64,000 nt of DNA, taken from an uncultured Aquimarina sp. (GTDB lineage: Bacteria > Bacteroidota > Bacteroidia > Flavobacteriales > Flavobacteriaceae). Both the position numbers and the translations under genes were made by a program. Location: assembly GCA_947489685.1 (NCBI GenBank), contig CANLEM010000002.1, forward strand, positions 372,001-436,000, in the 5' to 3' direction. This document shows, piece after piece, positions 1 through 8,089 of the stretch. The notes beneath the pieces were generated by a model. It was not told the origin of the DNA. It saw nothing but the letters and a program-made list of their open reading frames with translations, and made no database searches. Position 1 is the stretch's first letter. Each line of letters begins with the position of its first letter.

Positions 1-188
<188 letters not shown>

Positions 189-234
189 TTAAAAAATGAT
201 TGACCCGAAAATGTTTAATTTCTTCACTACATTT

Positions 235-268
235 TAAATAATGTTTAGTTTCGATTAAACATTATTTA
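235..268. repeat. 13-bp perfect inverted repeat upstream of the GH13 gene
   Basis: TAAATAATGTTTA (235-247) and TAAACATTATTTA (256-268) are exact reverse complements around an 8-base spacer. The repeat lies 65-98 bases upstream of the GH13 start codon and has no T-tract typical of a terminator. It may be a regulator site or a leader hairpin of the GH13 transcript. The rest of 171-516 holds the divergent promoters and one LacI-type operator. Confidence 0.5.
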
Positions 269-445
269 TTCTAAATTAGCATAGTCACATGATGCATTGA
301 ACTTATGTATCTTTTGGGGAGGTTTTTGTTGCAAGAATCTTATTTTAAGTAGGTTTAATCAATAAATGCTCAAAAATCTATTGTGACTATTACAAATTAC
401 TAAACTATTCATTGAATGGAAAAGCATTCTTTTGATTTAAAAAAA

Positions 446-459
446 TGCAAACGTTTGTA
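446..459. promoter_or_regulatory. LacI-type operator (TGCAAACGTTTGTA)
   Basis: The core CAAACGTTTG (448-457) is a perfect palindrome with the central CG typical of LacI/GalR family operators. It sits 57 bases upstream of the lacI-type start codon at 517, between two divergent genes. Autoregulation and control of the GH13 gene are inferred. Confidence 0.65.
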
Positions 460-516
460 TTATTATATTTTTAGCAAAATTGATGTTTTAATAATAATTT
501 TTTAACGAAATTATCA

Positions 517-1548
517 ATGACTTTGAAGAAAAAGAGAATAAAGCTTGAAGATATAGCGAGAAAACTTAATATTTCTATCGCTACAGTTTCGAGGGCTTTG
601 GATAAAAATCCCAGAGTTAAATTAAGTACTCAAGAAAAAGTTCTTAAAGAAGCAAAGTCTATGGGGTATATGCCCAATCAAATTGCAAAAAGTTTAAGCT
701 CTGGAAAAACAAACATTATAGGTGTAATAATACCAAGGTATGACGAACCTTTTTTTATTGAAGTTTGTCGAGGAATTGATCGATATGCACGTGAACACAA
801 TTATAAAATATTAATTAGTTCGTCAAGAAATTCATTCGAATTTGAAAGAGAGAATCTTATTTCTTTTGAAAGAGGATTGGTAGATGGTATTATTCTTTCT
901 CCTACTCACGAAACAGAGACCTTTACTCATATAAAAAGTATCATCAAAAAAGGGATTCCTATTGTTTTGTTTGATAATATAAGAGAAGAAGTATCAGGTG
1001 CTGACCATGTTTTGATTGAAGATGACAAAGCATCTTTTGATGCGGTCGAATTCTTAATCAAGAAAGGCAAAAAACGTATTGCTTTTATAGGGGGCATTAA
1101 AGAAAAGAAAGTTTTTCAAGATCGTTTTAAAGGATATCTTGATGCTATGAAAAAATATAACATCCCTATATATGATGAACTAATTCTACATTGCGATTCG
1201 TTAGACAGAGAGTTTGAAGATGCAGAAATACAGGGGTTTTTTAATGAGATTTCGACAATTCCTGACGCTATATTTACTTGCACAGATAACTACGGACTAT
1301 TGACCATGAAAACGATTCTTAAAAGAGGTTACAAAATCCCCGAGGATGTTTGTGTAATTGGATTTGGTGATTTAGGTTTGGGCGAAGTATTTGTTCCTTC
1401 GATGACATGCATTGCTCAACCAAGTTTTGAAATGGGGCAAAAAGTTGCTGAGTTACTTGTAGATCAACTAAATGAACCAAACGATGTTAATCATCGTAAA
1501 AAGGTAATTAAACTAAAAACAGAATTAGTTTTGCGTGATAGTACCTAG
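517..1548 (+). CDS. LacI family transcriptional regulator
   Basis: 343 residues, full length for the family. The N-terminal helix-turn-helix (about residues 9-55) has KLEDIARKLNISIATVSRAL and the hinge region PNQIAKSL. The remainder is a periplasmic-binding-protein-like sensor (IIGVIIPRYDEPFFIEV, DGIILSP, IPEDVCVIGFGD). It probably represses a sugar-use locus and binds the palindrome 57 bases upstream of its start. It is divergent from a GH13 enzyme and converges with a second LacI gene, its stop being only 6 bases from the other gene's stop. The family is certain; the effector is unknown, with maltodextrin-type sugar a guess from the neighbour. Confidence 0.93.
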   Translation: MTLKKKRIKLEDIARKLNISIATVSRALDKNPRVKLSTQEKVLKEAKSMGYMPNQIAKSLSSGKTNIIGVIIPRYDEPFFIEVCRGIDRYAREHNYKILISSSRNSFEFERENLISFERGLVDGIILSPTHETETFTHIKSIIKKGIPIVLFDNIREEVSGADHVLIEDDKASFDAVEFLIKKGKKRIAFIGGIKEKKVFQDRFKGYLDAMKKYNIPIYDELILHCDSLDREFEDAEIQGFFNEISTIPDAIFTCTDNYGLLTMKTILKRGYKIPEDVCVIGFGDLGLGEVFVPSMTCIAQPSFEMGQKVAELLVDQLNEPNDVNHRKKVIKLKTELVLRDST

Positions 1549-1554
1549 CAAATT

Positions 1555-2592
1555 CTATACTGTAGAGTCTCGTACAATCAAGGATGTTTTAACAATCTCT
1601 GTTTTTGTCTGATATTTTTCGGTGAAATTATCTAGGTGCTTTAATAATATTTCAGCGGCTCTGGCACCTAAATCCTCGGCATGCTGAGAAACAGTGGTTA
1701 ATTTGGGATAAGAATGTTTAGACAACAAACCATCTGTAAAGCCAATAACCGAAATATCTTCCGGAATTTTATAACCTAATTTATGAGACATATTTATGGT
1801 TATAGCGGCGGCCGTTTCATCTAACCCAAGAACGGCGTCTATATCATTATTTTTAAGAAAACCTTCTATTTCGGTTTCCACATTATTTGATGCTTCTGTT
1901 GATACTTCATGTATCCCATCTTTTACTGCTAATTCAATTAAAGAAACATCTTTATTTTCATGTACAACTTCTCTTGCTCCGGCTAATCTTAATTTGGCTA
2001 CACTTAACTCACTAATTGTTGTAATTACCGCAATTTTTTTACAACCAGTATTAACAAGATATTGGATAGCGTTTTTAGATGCCTCTTTGTCATCTACGAT
2101 TACCTTATCACATTCTACATCATCACTAACTCGGTCAAACATAACTACTGGCACATTATCTCTTTTTAACACTTTAAAATGCTCAAAATCATTAATCACC
2201 TGTGTTTCCTGGCTTAGTGCCACAATAAAACCATCAACACTACTATAGTTAAGCATTTCTACATATTCAACTTCTTTTTGGTAAGACTCATTGGTAATAC
2301 AAGTAACTATTTTATAACCATTTTTGGATGCTTCCTGTTCAATTCCGAAAAGTGCTTTGGCAAAAAAATGATTCAGGATTTCGGGTAATATAATACCTAT
2401 GGTTTTGGTTTTATTGCTCTTTAAGCTTACTGCCAAAGCATTTGGTTTATAATTATAGAAATCCGCCAACTCATGCACCCTGTTAATTGTTTTCTCACTT
2501 ATCTCCGGATCATTTTTTAATGATTTTGAAACGGTTGAAATTGAAAGATTTAACTCTCTGGCGAGTTGTTTTAGTGTTACTTTTTTCCTCAT
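1555..2592 (-). CDS. LacI family transcriptional regulator (second copy)
   Basis: 345 residues with an N-terminal LacI helix-turn-helix (VTLKQLARELNLSISTVSKSL), hinge (YKPNALAVSLKS) and ligand-binding domain (TIGIILPEILNHFFAKALFGIE, VDGFIVALS, IPEDISVIGFTDG). It is clearly diverged from the LacI protein encoded at 517-1548, though both end in a similar RDST motif, so this is not a recent duplicate. The genes are tail to tail with no room for a terminator between them. No CAAACGTTTG-like palindrome is seen in front of this gene. The family is certain; the target is unknown. Confidence 0.93.
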   Translation of the reverse strand: MRKKVTLKQLARELNLSISTVSKSLKNDPEISEKTINRVHELADFYNYKPNALAVSLKSNKTKTIGIILPEILNHFFAKALFGIEQEASKNGYKIVTCITNESYQKEVEYVEMLNYSSVDGFIVALSQETQVINDFEHFKVLKRDNVPVVMFDRVSDDVECDKVIVDDKEASKNAIQYLVNTGCKKIAVITTISELSVAKLRLAGAREVVHENKDVSLIELAVKDGIHEVSTEASNNVETEIEGFLKNNDIDAVLGLDETAAAITINMSHKLGYKIPEDISVIGFTDGLLSKHSYPKLTTVSQHAEDLGARAAEILLKHLDNFTEKYQTKTEIVKTSLIVRDSTV

Positions 2593-2787
2593 GACCTCAA
2601 TTTTGACGTATTTCTCGCTTGAACAAGAATTTTGAGCCTAAATTAAGCTTTTTTCTTAATGTAGTATTAATTACAAGGTTACTTTGTATGCTTATTCGTA
2701 CATTTTCAATAAAAAAAATATTAGGTAATTAACATAGGTTTTTTATCTTACTTACTTTTAAAACCTTAAACACTATTTACAACTATT

Positions 2788-2844
2788 TTACAATTTATTG
2801 TAAGTATTGATATACAACTAACGACAGATACAAATTATATCTGT
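2788..2844. repeat. Two inverted repeats upstream of the arsenosugar operon
   Basis: TTACAA-TTTA-TTGTAA occupies 2788-2803. ACAGATA (2824-2830) and TATCTGT (2838-2844) form a second repeat that ends 17 bases before the start codon at 2862. No clear TAnnTTTG box is visible here. The repeats are the best candidates for operon control, either as operators or, for the second, as a leader hairpin covering the start region. Function is inferred. Confidence 0.45.
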
Positions 2845-2861
2845 AACAAAAATAATGCAGC

Positions 2862-3197
2862 ATGTCGAAAACATATTATGATCCCGCAGATTTAAGGAAA
2901 TTTGGAAAAATTACGGAGTGGAGCGAGGAACTAGGGAATAAATTCTTTGATTATTATGGAAAAGTGTTTGAAGAAGGTGCTCTAAGTGCTCGAGAAAAAT
3001 CTCTAATTGCATTAGCCGTTTCTCATGTAGTCAAATGCCCATATTGTATAGATGCATACACAAAAGATGGGCTACAAAAAGGAATTACAAAAGAAGAAAT
3101 GATGGAAGCTGTTCATGCTGGAGCGGCTATAGAAAGTGGCGCAACTTTGGTACATGGAGTGCAAATGATGAATAAATATGAAAAACTCTCTATGTGA
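2862..3197 (+). CDS. Arsenosugar biosynthesis-associated AhpD/CMD-like protein
   Basis: 111 residues, a single carboxymuconolactone decarboxylase/AhpD-like domain. The redox pair CPYC (C59, C62) lies in the helix motif SHVVKCPYCIDAYTKDGL, followed by EEMMEAVHAGAAIESGATLVHG, as in AhpD-type peroxidase-like proteins. A small CMD protein of this kind is a recognised companion of the radical SAM protein ArsS. It is the first gene of the operon, 67 bases ahead of arsS. A thiol-redox role, perhaps keeping arsenic intermediates trivalent, is inference. No signal peptide, so cytoplasmic. Confidence 0.85.
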   Translation: MSKTYYDPADLRKFGKITEWSEELGNKFFDYYGKVFEEGALSAREKSLIALAVSHVVKCPYCIDAYTKDGLQKGITKEEMMEAVHAGAAIESGATLVHGVQMMNKYEKLSM

Positions 3198-3264
3198 TAG
3201 AAAATTGTGATTTTATCATCGCAAAATAATTATAGATTACAAAAAAACAGACTAAAAACCTTTT

Positions 3265-4320
3265 ATGGCTACAAAGTCCTTACACAAAAGAAATGATGAA
3301 TTAGCAGATGCTAATCGACAACTGCAGATTCTGAGTAATGGAATTTTTGCAAATGGAGAATTGCCCAAATTTGCTGATAAAATTGCCGAAACTGGCCATA
3401 GACCTCTAAGACCAAAAAAATTAGAAATCTTACAAATTAATGTAGGATATATGTGCAATCAGGTGTGTGAGCACTGCCACGTTGATGCCGGCCCGGATCG
3501 TAAAGAGATTATGACTCGGGAGACCATGCAACAATGTTTGGATGTTATAAAAAAAACAGATGCGCATACCTTAGATCTTACAGGTGGTGCTCCAGAGATG
3601 AATCCAAATTTTAGATGGTTTGTAGAAGAGGCTAGCAAAGCTGGGATCAAAGATTTTATTGTACGAAGTAATTTAACGATTATACGTGCCAATAAAAAAT
3701 ATTATGACCTGCCTGATTTTTTCAAAAAACATAACGTACATGTAGTATCTTCAATGCCACATTGGACTAGAGGAAAGACCGACAAGCAAAGAGGTGATGG
3801 AGTTTTTGATAAATCTATAAAAGCTTTACAAGAATTAAACGAACGTGGTTATGGTATGCCAGACAGTTCGCTTAGACTAGACTTGGTATACAATCCTTCG
3901 GGAGCTTTTTTACCAGGCGATCAAGCGGCTATGGAAAAAGATTTTAAAAAAGCATTACTAGAAGATTTTGGAATCCAGTTTCATAACTTATTTGCCATTA
4001 CCAATTTACCAATAAGTAGATTTTTAGATTACCTTATCGCATCAGAAAATTATGAAGATTATATGTACGCTCTTGTAGAAGCATATAATCCAGCTGCAGT
4101 AGAAAGCGTAATGTGTACCAATACAATTTCTATTAGTTGGGATGGTTGGTTATATGATTGTGATTTTAATCAAATGTTGGATCTAAAAGTAGCCAGCAAA
4201 GTAAAACATATCAGTGAGTATAACGAAGATTTGTTAAATGATAGGAATATTGTAATTTCACAACATTGCTACGGTTGTACTGCTGGAGCAGGAAGTAGTT
4301 GTCAAGGTACAGTAGCATAA
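3265..4320 (+). CDS. arsS: Arsenosugar biosynthesis radical SAM protein ArsS
   Basis: 351 residues. The radical SAM cluster motif CNQVCEHC gives C64, C68 and C71, followed by TGGAPEMNPNF (GGE-like SAM-binding strand). The C-terminal part is Cys-rich (MCTNTISISWDGWLYDCDFNQ, CYGCTAGAGSSCQG), as in the radical SAM/Cys-rich (DUF3641) family. ArsS is known to attach the 5'-deoxyadenosyl radical to trivalent dimethylarsenic, giving dimethylarsinoyl-deoxyadenosine. Some relatives carry selenocysteine near the C-terminus; here those positions are Cys codons with no in-frame TGA. ArsM, which makes the dimethylarsenic substrate, is the last gene of the same operon. Family assignment is strong. Confidence 0.93.
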   Translation: MATKSLHKRNDELADANRQLQILSNGIFANGELPKFADKIAETGHRPLRPKKLEILQINVGYMCNQVCEHCHVDAGPDRKEIMTRETMQQCLDVIKKTDAHTLDLTGGAPEMNPNFRWFVEEASKAGIKDFIVRSNLTIIRANKKYYDLPDFFKKHNVHVVSSMPHWTRGKTDKQRGDGVFDKSIKALQELNERGYGMPDSSLRLDLVYNPSGAFLPGDQAAMEKDFKKALLEDFGIQFHNLFAITNLPISRFLDYLIASENYEDYMYALVEAYNPAAVESVMCTNTISISWDGWLYDCDFNQMLDLKVASKVKHISEYNEDLLNDRNIVISQHCYGCTAGAGSSCQGTVA

Positions 4321-4330
4321 TACAAAAAGA

Positions 4331-5005
4331 ATGAACTTAAAGACCGCCATTTTAGTTTTTGCTAATTCTGCTCAAGAAGAAGCACTACGCAAGCCAATCT
4401 CTGGTGGTCAACAGTTATTTACCGAATTAAATAGCACCATAGAATCTGTGGTGATTAGCACAAAACTACCTTACTATATTATCAACGAAGAACATCAACA
4501 AGGTGGTGATTTTGGTGAACGTTTTGTAAATGCTGTACAAGAAATTTATAAAAAAGGCTTTGAAAATGTTATTACTATTGGTAATGACACTCCTTTTCTT
4601 ACCAAAAAGCATTTGTTAGAAAGTGCTCGACTTTTGGAAAAGAATAAAATTGTAATAGGCCCTTCTGCAGATGGGGGTTTTTATCTTATGGGATTACATA
4701 AATCTCAATTTGATTATTTAGCTTTTTTGAAACTTCCTTGGAGATCCAAGCAATTAGCACAAAGTATTACAGCTCTCTTTCAGAATAAAGCTATCGAAAC
4801 AGTAAAACTTCAGGTTTTGTATGATATCGATAGTGTTGAAGATCTTAAGGTTATTCAAAAATTTAGTAAAACAATATCCAAGTCTTTATTAAAGATTATT
4901 CAATTCATATTTCAGTATTCTAATACTACGCTTACTTTTATCAAATTAGAAAACTATACGAATTACTCCTTTGTTTCTTATAACAAAGGTTCTCCTATAT
5001 CATAA
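4331..5005 (+). CDS. DUF2064 glycosyltransferase, arsenosugar type (TIGR04282-like), copy 1
   Basis: 224 residues. The GT-A-like DUF2064 fold shows in KTAILVFANSAQEEALRKPI, GGDFGERFVNAV, ITIGNDTPFLTKKHL and GPSADGGFYLMGL. The matching motifs of copy 2 (5611-6216) are better conserved, with GSDMYDL and GPAEDGGYYLLGM. The protein is about 50 residues longer than the fold needs. The tail after IDSVEDLKVIQ is low in complexity and may come from loss of an earlier stop. It starts 10 bases after arsS. Its job is probably to add a sugar-type group to the ribosyl arsenical or to supply its activated precursor; the acceptor is unknown. Confidence 0.8.
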   Translation: MNLKTAILVFANSAQEEALRKPISGGQQLFTELNSTIESVVISTKLPYYIINEEHQQGGDFGERFVNAVQEIYKKGFENVITIGNDTPFLTKKHLLESARLLEKNKIVIGPSADGGFYLMGLHKSQFDYLAFLKLPWRSKQLAQSITALFQNKAIETVKLQVLYDIDSVEDLKVIQKFSKTISKSLLKIIQFIFQYSNTTLTFIKLENYTNYSFVSYNKGSPIS

Positions 5006-5021
5006 TGCATTCATTGCATTA
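5003..5021 (+). repeat. Hairpin overlapping the stop codon of the first DUF2064 gene
   Basis: TAATGCA (5003-5009) and TGCATTA (5015-5021) are perfect complements around a 5-base loop, and the first TAA is the stop codon. There is no T-tract. In the only large gap inside the operon (99 bases) this could be an mRNA processing or stability element, or part of an internal control point. Inference only. Confidence 0.35.
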
Positions 5022-5110
5022 CATCTATTAATTTCACTTTCAATTTATTACAATCAGGCATGCGATTTAGCGCCTAAAATTTATACTAAAAAGAGTAGAC
5101 ATTTATGTTC

Positions 5111-5611
5111 ATGAAAAAAACAATCATAACATTAACATATACCATGTTTTCAATACTTGCATTCGGTCAGGATTCTCTTGCAGGGTTGTTAGATCAATAC
5201 AATAATGAAAGTATTCCGTATATAACTGTTGAAGAATTAAAAAAGGAAGAGGAGAAAATTATAGTATTAGATGCAAGAGAACCAAAAGAGTATGACATAA
5301 GTCATCTAAAAAATGCAGTACAAATAGGCTATACTCATTTTGATTTAAAAAAAATTATGGATCTACCCGAGATAACCAAAAACACGAAAATTGTAGTGTA
5401 TTGCAGTCTTGGAATCCGATCCGAGGATATCGCCGAAAAACTTATGCAAGCAGGTTATACCAATGTTTACAATTTATACGGAGGCATTTTTGAATGGAAA
5501 AATAATGACAACACTATTGTTAATAGTAAAGGAGAAATTACAGATAATGTACACCCTTGTTCTAAGCAATGGGAAAAATGGTTGCATAAAGGAAATAAAA
5601 TATACAAATAG
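5111..5611 (+). CDS. Secreted rhodanese-like sulfurtransferase
   Basis: About 166 residues from the ATG at 5111; an ATG two codons earlier (5105) is also possible. The N-terminus (MKKTIITLTYTMFSILAFGQ) is a Sec signal peptide, so the protein is periplasmic. One rhodanese domain follows: VLDAREPKEYDISHLKNAVQIGY, then the active-site loop CSLGIRS with the catalytic Cys (C98 from this start) and NVYNLYGGIFEWKN. The C-terminal segment contains VHPCSKQWEKW with one more Cys. The stop overlaps the GTG start of the next gene by one base, so it is coupled to the arsenosugar operon. Sulfur transfer to arsenicals (thio-arsenosugars) or Cys-based handling is inferred. Confidence 0.88.
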   Translation: MKKTIITLTYTMFSILAFGQDSLAGLLDQYNNESIPYITVEELKKEEEKIIVLDAREPKEYDISHLKNAVQIGYTHFDLKKIMDLPEITKNTKIVVYCSLGIRSEDIAEKLMQAGYTNVYNLYGGIFEWKNNDNTIVNSKGEITDNVHPCSKQWEKWLHKGNKIYK

Positions 5612-6216
5612 TGGATACAGAAAACTTATTATTAATATTTACCCGTAACCCCGAGCTTGGCAAATGCAAAACGAGATTGGCTGCTACCATAGGAGATGAG
5701 GCCGCGTTAGAAGTATATAAAATGTTGCTTGATCATACGGTTGCAATTACAAAAAATCTTTCTTGCACCAAACAAGTTCACTATTCGGTAAAGATTCATG
5801 AAAATGATATATGGGACCCTAATTTTTATGTTAAAAAGCAACAGTTAGGAGATGATTTGGGGCAAAGAATGAAGCGTGCTTTTATTAAAGGCTTTGAACA
5901 AGGCTATAAAAACATCATTATTATTGGTAGTGATATGTATGACCTTAGCCAACGGGATATAGAATTAGCTTTTAATCAACTAGAAACGCATGACTATGTT
6001 GTAGGGCCTGCCGAAGATGGAGGGTACTATTTATTGGGAATGAAAGAATTACACTCCACCATTTTCGAAAATAAAACCTGGGGAACCAATACAGTACTGC
6101 AGAGTACATTAGAAGATTTACAACCATACAACTACAAATTATTAAAGACACGAAACGATGTGGATTATTATGAAGACATCAAAGATATATCCGCTTTTCA
6201 AGAATTTTTAACCTAA
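5611..6216 (+). CDS. DUF2064 glycosyltransferase, arsenosugar type (TIGR04282-like), copy 2
   Basis: 201 residues, starting with GTG that overlaps the rhodanese stop by one base. It opens with LLLIFTRNPELGKCKTRLAATIGDEAAL, the nucleotide-binding strand typical of DUF2064, then GDDLGQRMKRAF, IIIGSDMYDLSQ and VVGPAEDGGYYLLGM. The first motif (NPELGKCKTRLA) is intact here but degraded in copy 1. This is therefore probably the canonical enzyme and copy 1 the diverged partner. Role as in arsenosugar loci: transfer or activation of the sugar aglycone. Six bases separate it from the phosphorylase gene. Confidence 0.87.
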   Translation: MDTENLLLIFTRNPELGKCKTRLAATIGDEAALEVYKMLLDHTVAITKNLSCTKQVHYSVKIHENDIWDPNFYVKKQQLGDDLGQRMKRAFIKGFEQGYKNIIIIGSDMYDLSQRDIELAFNQLETHDYVVGPAEDGGYYLLGMKELHSTIFENKTWGTNTVLQSTLEDLQPYNYKLLKTRNDVDYYEDIKDISAFQEFLT

Positions 6217-6222
6217 CAAAGA

Positions 6223-7035
6223 ATGACAAAATACATCGAAGAAACCACCGATTACCTAAAAGACAAAGGATTTATCAATCCTGAAATAGGCATTATACTA
6301 GGAACAGGATTAGGTCAATTACTAGATGAAATAGAAATCATCAAAGAAGTAAGCTATAACCATATCCCAAATTTTCCTACGGCAACAGTAGAGTTTCATA
6401 AAGGGAAATTAATTTATGGAAAACTAGAAGGTAAAACAGTAATTGTGATGCAAGGACGGTTTCATCTATATGAAGGATATTCGCTGCAAGACGTTACCTA
6501 TCCAGTGCGAATTATGCATCAATTAGGCATAAAGACCTTATTAGTATCTAATGCTTCGGGAGCGATTAATCTAGACTTTAAAAAAGGAGAATTAATGCTC
6601 ATTGATGACCATATTAATTTACAAGGAGGTTCTCCGTTAGCTTTTAAAGGAGTAGAACAGTTGGGAACGCGATTTACTGATATGAGCGCTCCATATGACC
6701 TAACAATAAATTCTAAGTTAGAGACTATTGCCAAAGCCAATAATATTAATCTTCATAAAGGTGTGTACGCTTCTGTTGTAGGACCACAATTAGAAACCCG
6801 AGCAGAATATCGATACCTCAAAATTATTGGGGCCGACGCTGTAGGAATGAGCACAGTTCCCGAAATTATAGTTGCCAATCATTTAGATCTTCCGGTTGCT
6901 GCAGTATCCGTATTAACAGATGAGTGCGATCCTGACAATTTGAAGCCCGTTGATATTGAAGAAATTATACAAATGGCCGGAAAAGCCGAGCCCGAAATGA
7001 TTCTTTTATTCAAAGAATTAATCAAATCTATTTAA
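6223..7035 (+). CDS. Purine nucleoside phosphorylase (PNP/MTAP superfamily)
   Basis: 270 residues, full-length trimeric-type PNP. Visible are the phosphate loop GTGLGQL (about 27-33), PNFPTATVEFHKGKL, GRFHLYEGY, VSNASGAIN, GVYASVVGPQLETRAE with the purine-binding E191, GMSTVPEIIVA, and SVLTDECDP with D233 where human PNP has Asn243. In MTAP an Asp at that place favours 6-amino purines. In this operon the natural substrate may be dimethylarsinoyl-deoxyadenosine, releasing adenine and a ribose-1-phosphate arsenical for the glycosyltransferases. That substrate is inference; a general salvage role is not excluded. Confidence 0.93.
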   Translation: MTKYIEETTDYLKDKGFINPEIGIILGTGLGQLLDEIEIIKEVSYNHIPNFPTATVEFHKGKLIYGKLEGKTVIVMQGRFHLYEGYSLQDVTYPVRIMHQLGIKTLLVSNASGAINLDFKKGELMLIDDHINLQGGSPLAFKGVEQLGTRFTDMSAPYDLTINSKLETIAKANNINLHKGVYASVVGPQLETRAEYRYLKIIGADAVGMSTVPEIIVANHLDLPVAAVSVLTDECDPDNLKPVDIEEIIQMAGKAEPEMILLFKELIKSI

Positions 7036-7055
7036 ACAAAAAAAGAAAGAGAAAT

Positions 7056-8024
7056 ATGAGCTATTTAGAAACTACACATGATGTATACAAAGAAGCAGCA
7101 ATAACACCCGATGTAGGTTTATGCTGTACTACAAACCCTATTTGGGAGCTACCAGGATTAAAAATCCCAAAGATCATGCAGGAAATGAATTACGGCTGTG
7201 GAAGTACGGTAAATGCACGTGATTTAACCAATAATCCTAAAACACTTTATGTTGGAGTAGGTGGAGGAATGGAGTTATTGCAATTCTCTTATTTTTCTCG
7301 CCAAAAAAATGGAGTTATCGGAGTAGATGTTGTAGAAGAAATGCTTGAGGCTTCTCGTAAAAACTTTAAAGAGGCAGAAGCTCAAAACGATTGGTTTAAA
7401 AGTGAGTATGTAGACCTTCGATATGGAGATGCGCTTAATCTACCAGTAGAGGACAATAGTATTGATGTTGCTGCTCAAAACTGTTTATTCAACATATTTA
7501 AGGCTGAAGATCTAAAAAAGGCCATTGAAGAAATGTATAGAGTCCTAAAACCGCACGGAAGATTAGTAATGAGTGACCCTACGTGTGAACAACCCATGAA
7601 TGATAACCTTAGAAACGATGAGCGCCTAAGAGCATTATGCCTAAGTGGTAGTTTACCAATTGCCGAATATGTAAAAGCATTAACCGATGTTGGCTTTGGA
7701 ACTATTGAGATTAGAGCACGTAAACCTTACCGAATTCTGGATCCTAAAAATTATGACACCAATGAATTAATTTATATCGAATCCATCGAGGTCGCAGCCA
7801 TAAAAGATCCTATGCCAGAAGATGGGCCTTGTATCTTTACTGGTAAAGCGGCTATTTATTATGGGGATGAAGATTATTTTGATGATAAAAAGGGCCATGT
7901 TTTGTTAAAAAATCAACCTATTGCAGTGTGTGATAAAACGGCAGGTGATTTGGCTAATTTAAAAAGAGATGATATTTTTATCAGCGAATCAACCTATCAT
8001 TATGATGGTGGTGGATGCTGCTAA
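7056..8024 (+). CDS. arsM: Arsenite S-adenosylmethionine methyltransferase ArsM, arsenosugar type
   Basis: 322 residues. A class I methyltransferase fold shows in TLYVGVGGGMELLQF (SAM loop), VIGVDVVEEML, RYGDALNLPVEDNSIDVAAQNCLFNIF and YRVLKPHGRLVMSD. Candidate arsenic-binding Cys residues are C23/C24 (GLCCTT), C48 (YGCGST), C143, C177 and C195 (LCLSGSLP, like the CISGA motif of ArsM). The protein ends in GGGCC. It methylates As(III), in this pathway to dimethylarsenic for ArsS. It is the last gene, 20 bases after the phosphorylase, and is followed by a strong terminator. The long C-terminal domain distinguishes this arsenosugar subtype from plain detoxifying ArsM. Confidence 0.92.
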   Translation: MSYLETTHDVYKEAAITPDVGLCCTTNPIWELPGLKIPKIMQEMNYGCGSTVNARDLTNNPKTLYVGVGGGMELLQFSYFSRQKNGVIGVDVVEEMLEASRKNFKEAEAQNDWFKSEYVDLRYGDALNLPVEDNSIDVAAQNCLFNIFKAEDLKKAIEEMYRVLKPHGRLVMSDPTCEQPMNDNLRNDERLRALCLSGSLPIAEYVKALTDVGFGTIEIRARKPYRILDPKNYDTNELIYIESIEVAAIKDPMPEDGPCIFTGKAAIYYGDEDYFDDKKGHVLLKNQPIAVCDKTAGDLANLKRDDIFISESTYHYDGGGCC

Positions 8025-8050
8025 AACTTAAGGCTAATTAACTATAACCT

Positions 8051-8089
8051 GAAAGTCGGAAACATTTATATGTTTTCGGCTTTCTTTTT
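8051..8089 (+). terminator. Rho-independent terminator of the arsenosugar operon
   Basis: GAAAGTCGGAAACA (8051-8064) pairs with TGTTTTCGGCTTTC (8071-8084), with two G-T wobbles and a 6-base loop, then TTTTT. It lies 27 bases after the arsM stop. Confidence 0.85.

Noticed and set aside
3265..4320. ArsS as a selenoprotein
   Set aside because: No in-frame TGA is present; the C-terminal positions are Cys codons and no SECIS-like stem was seen.
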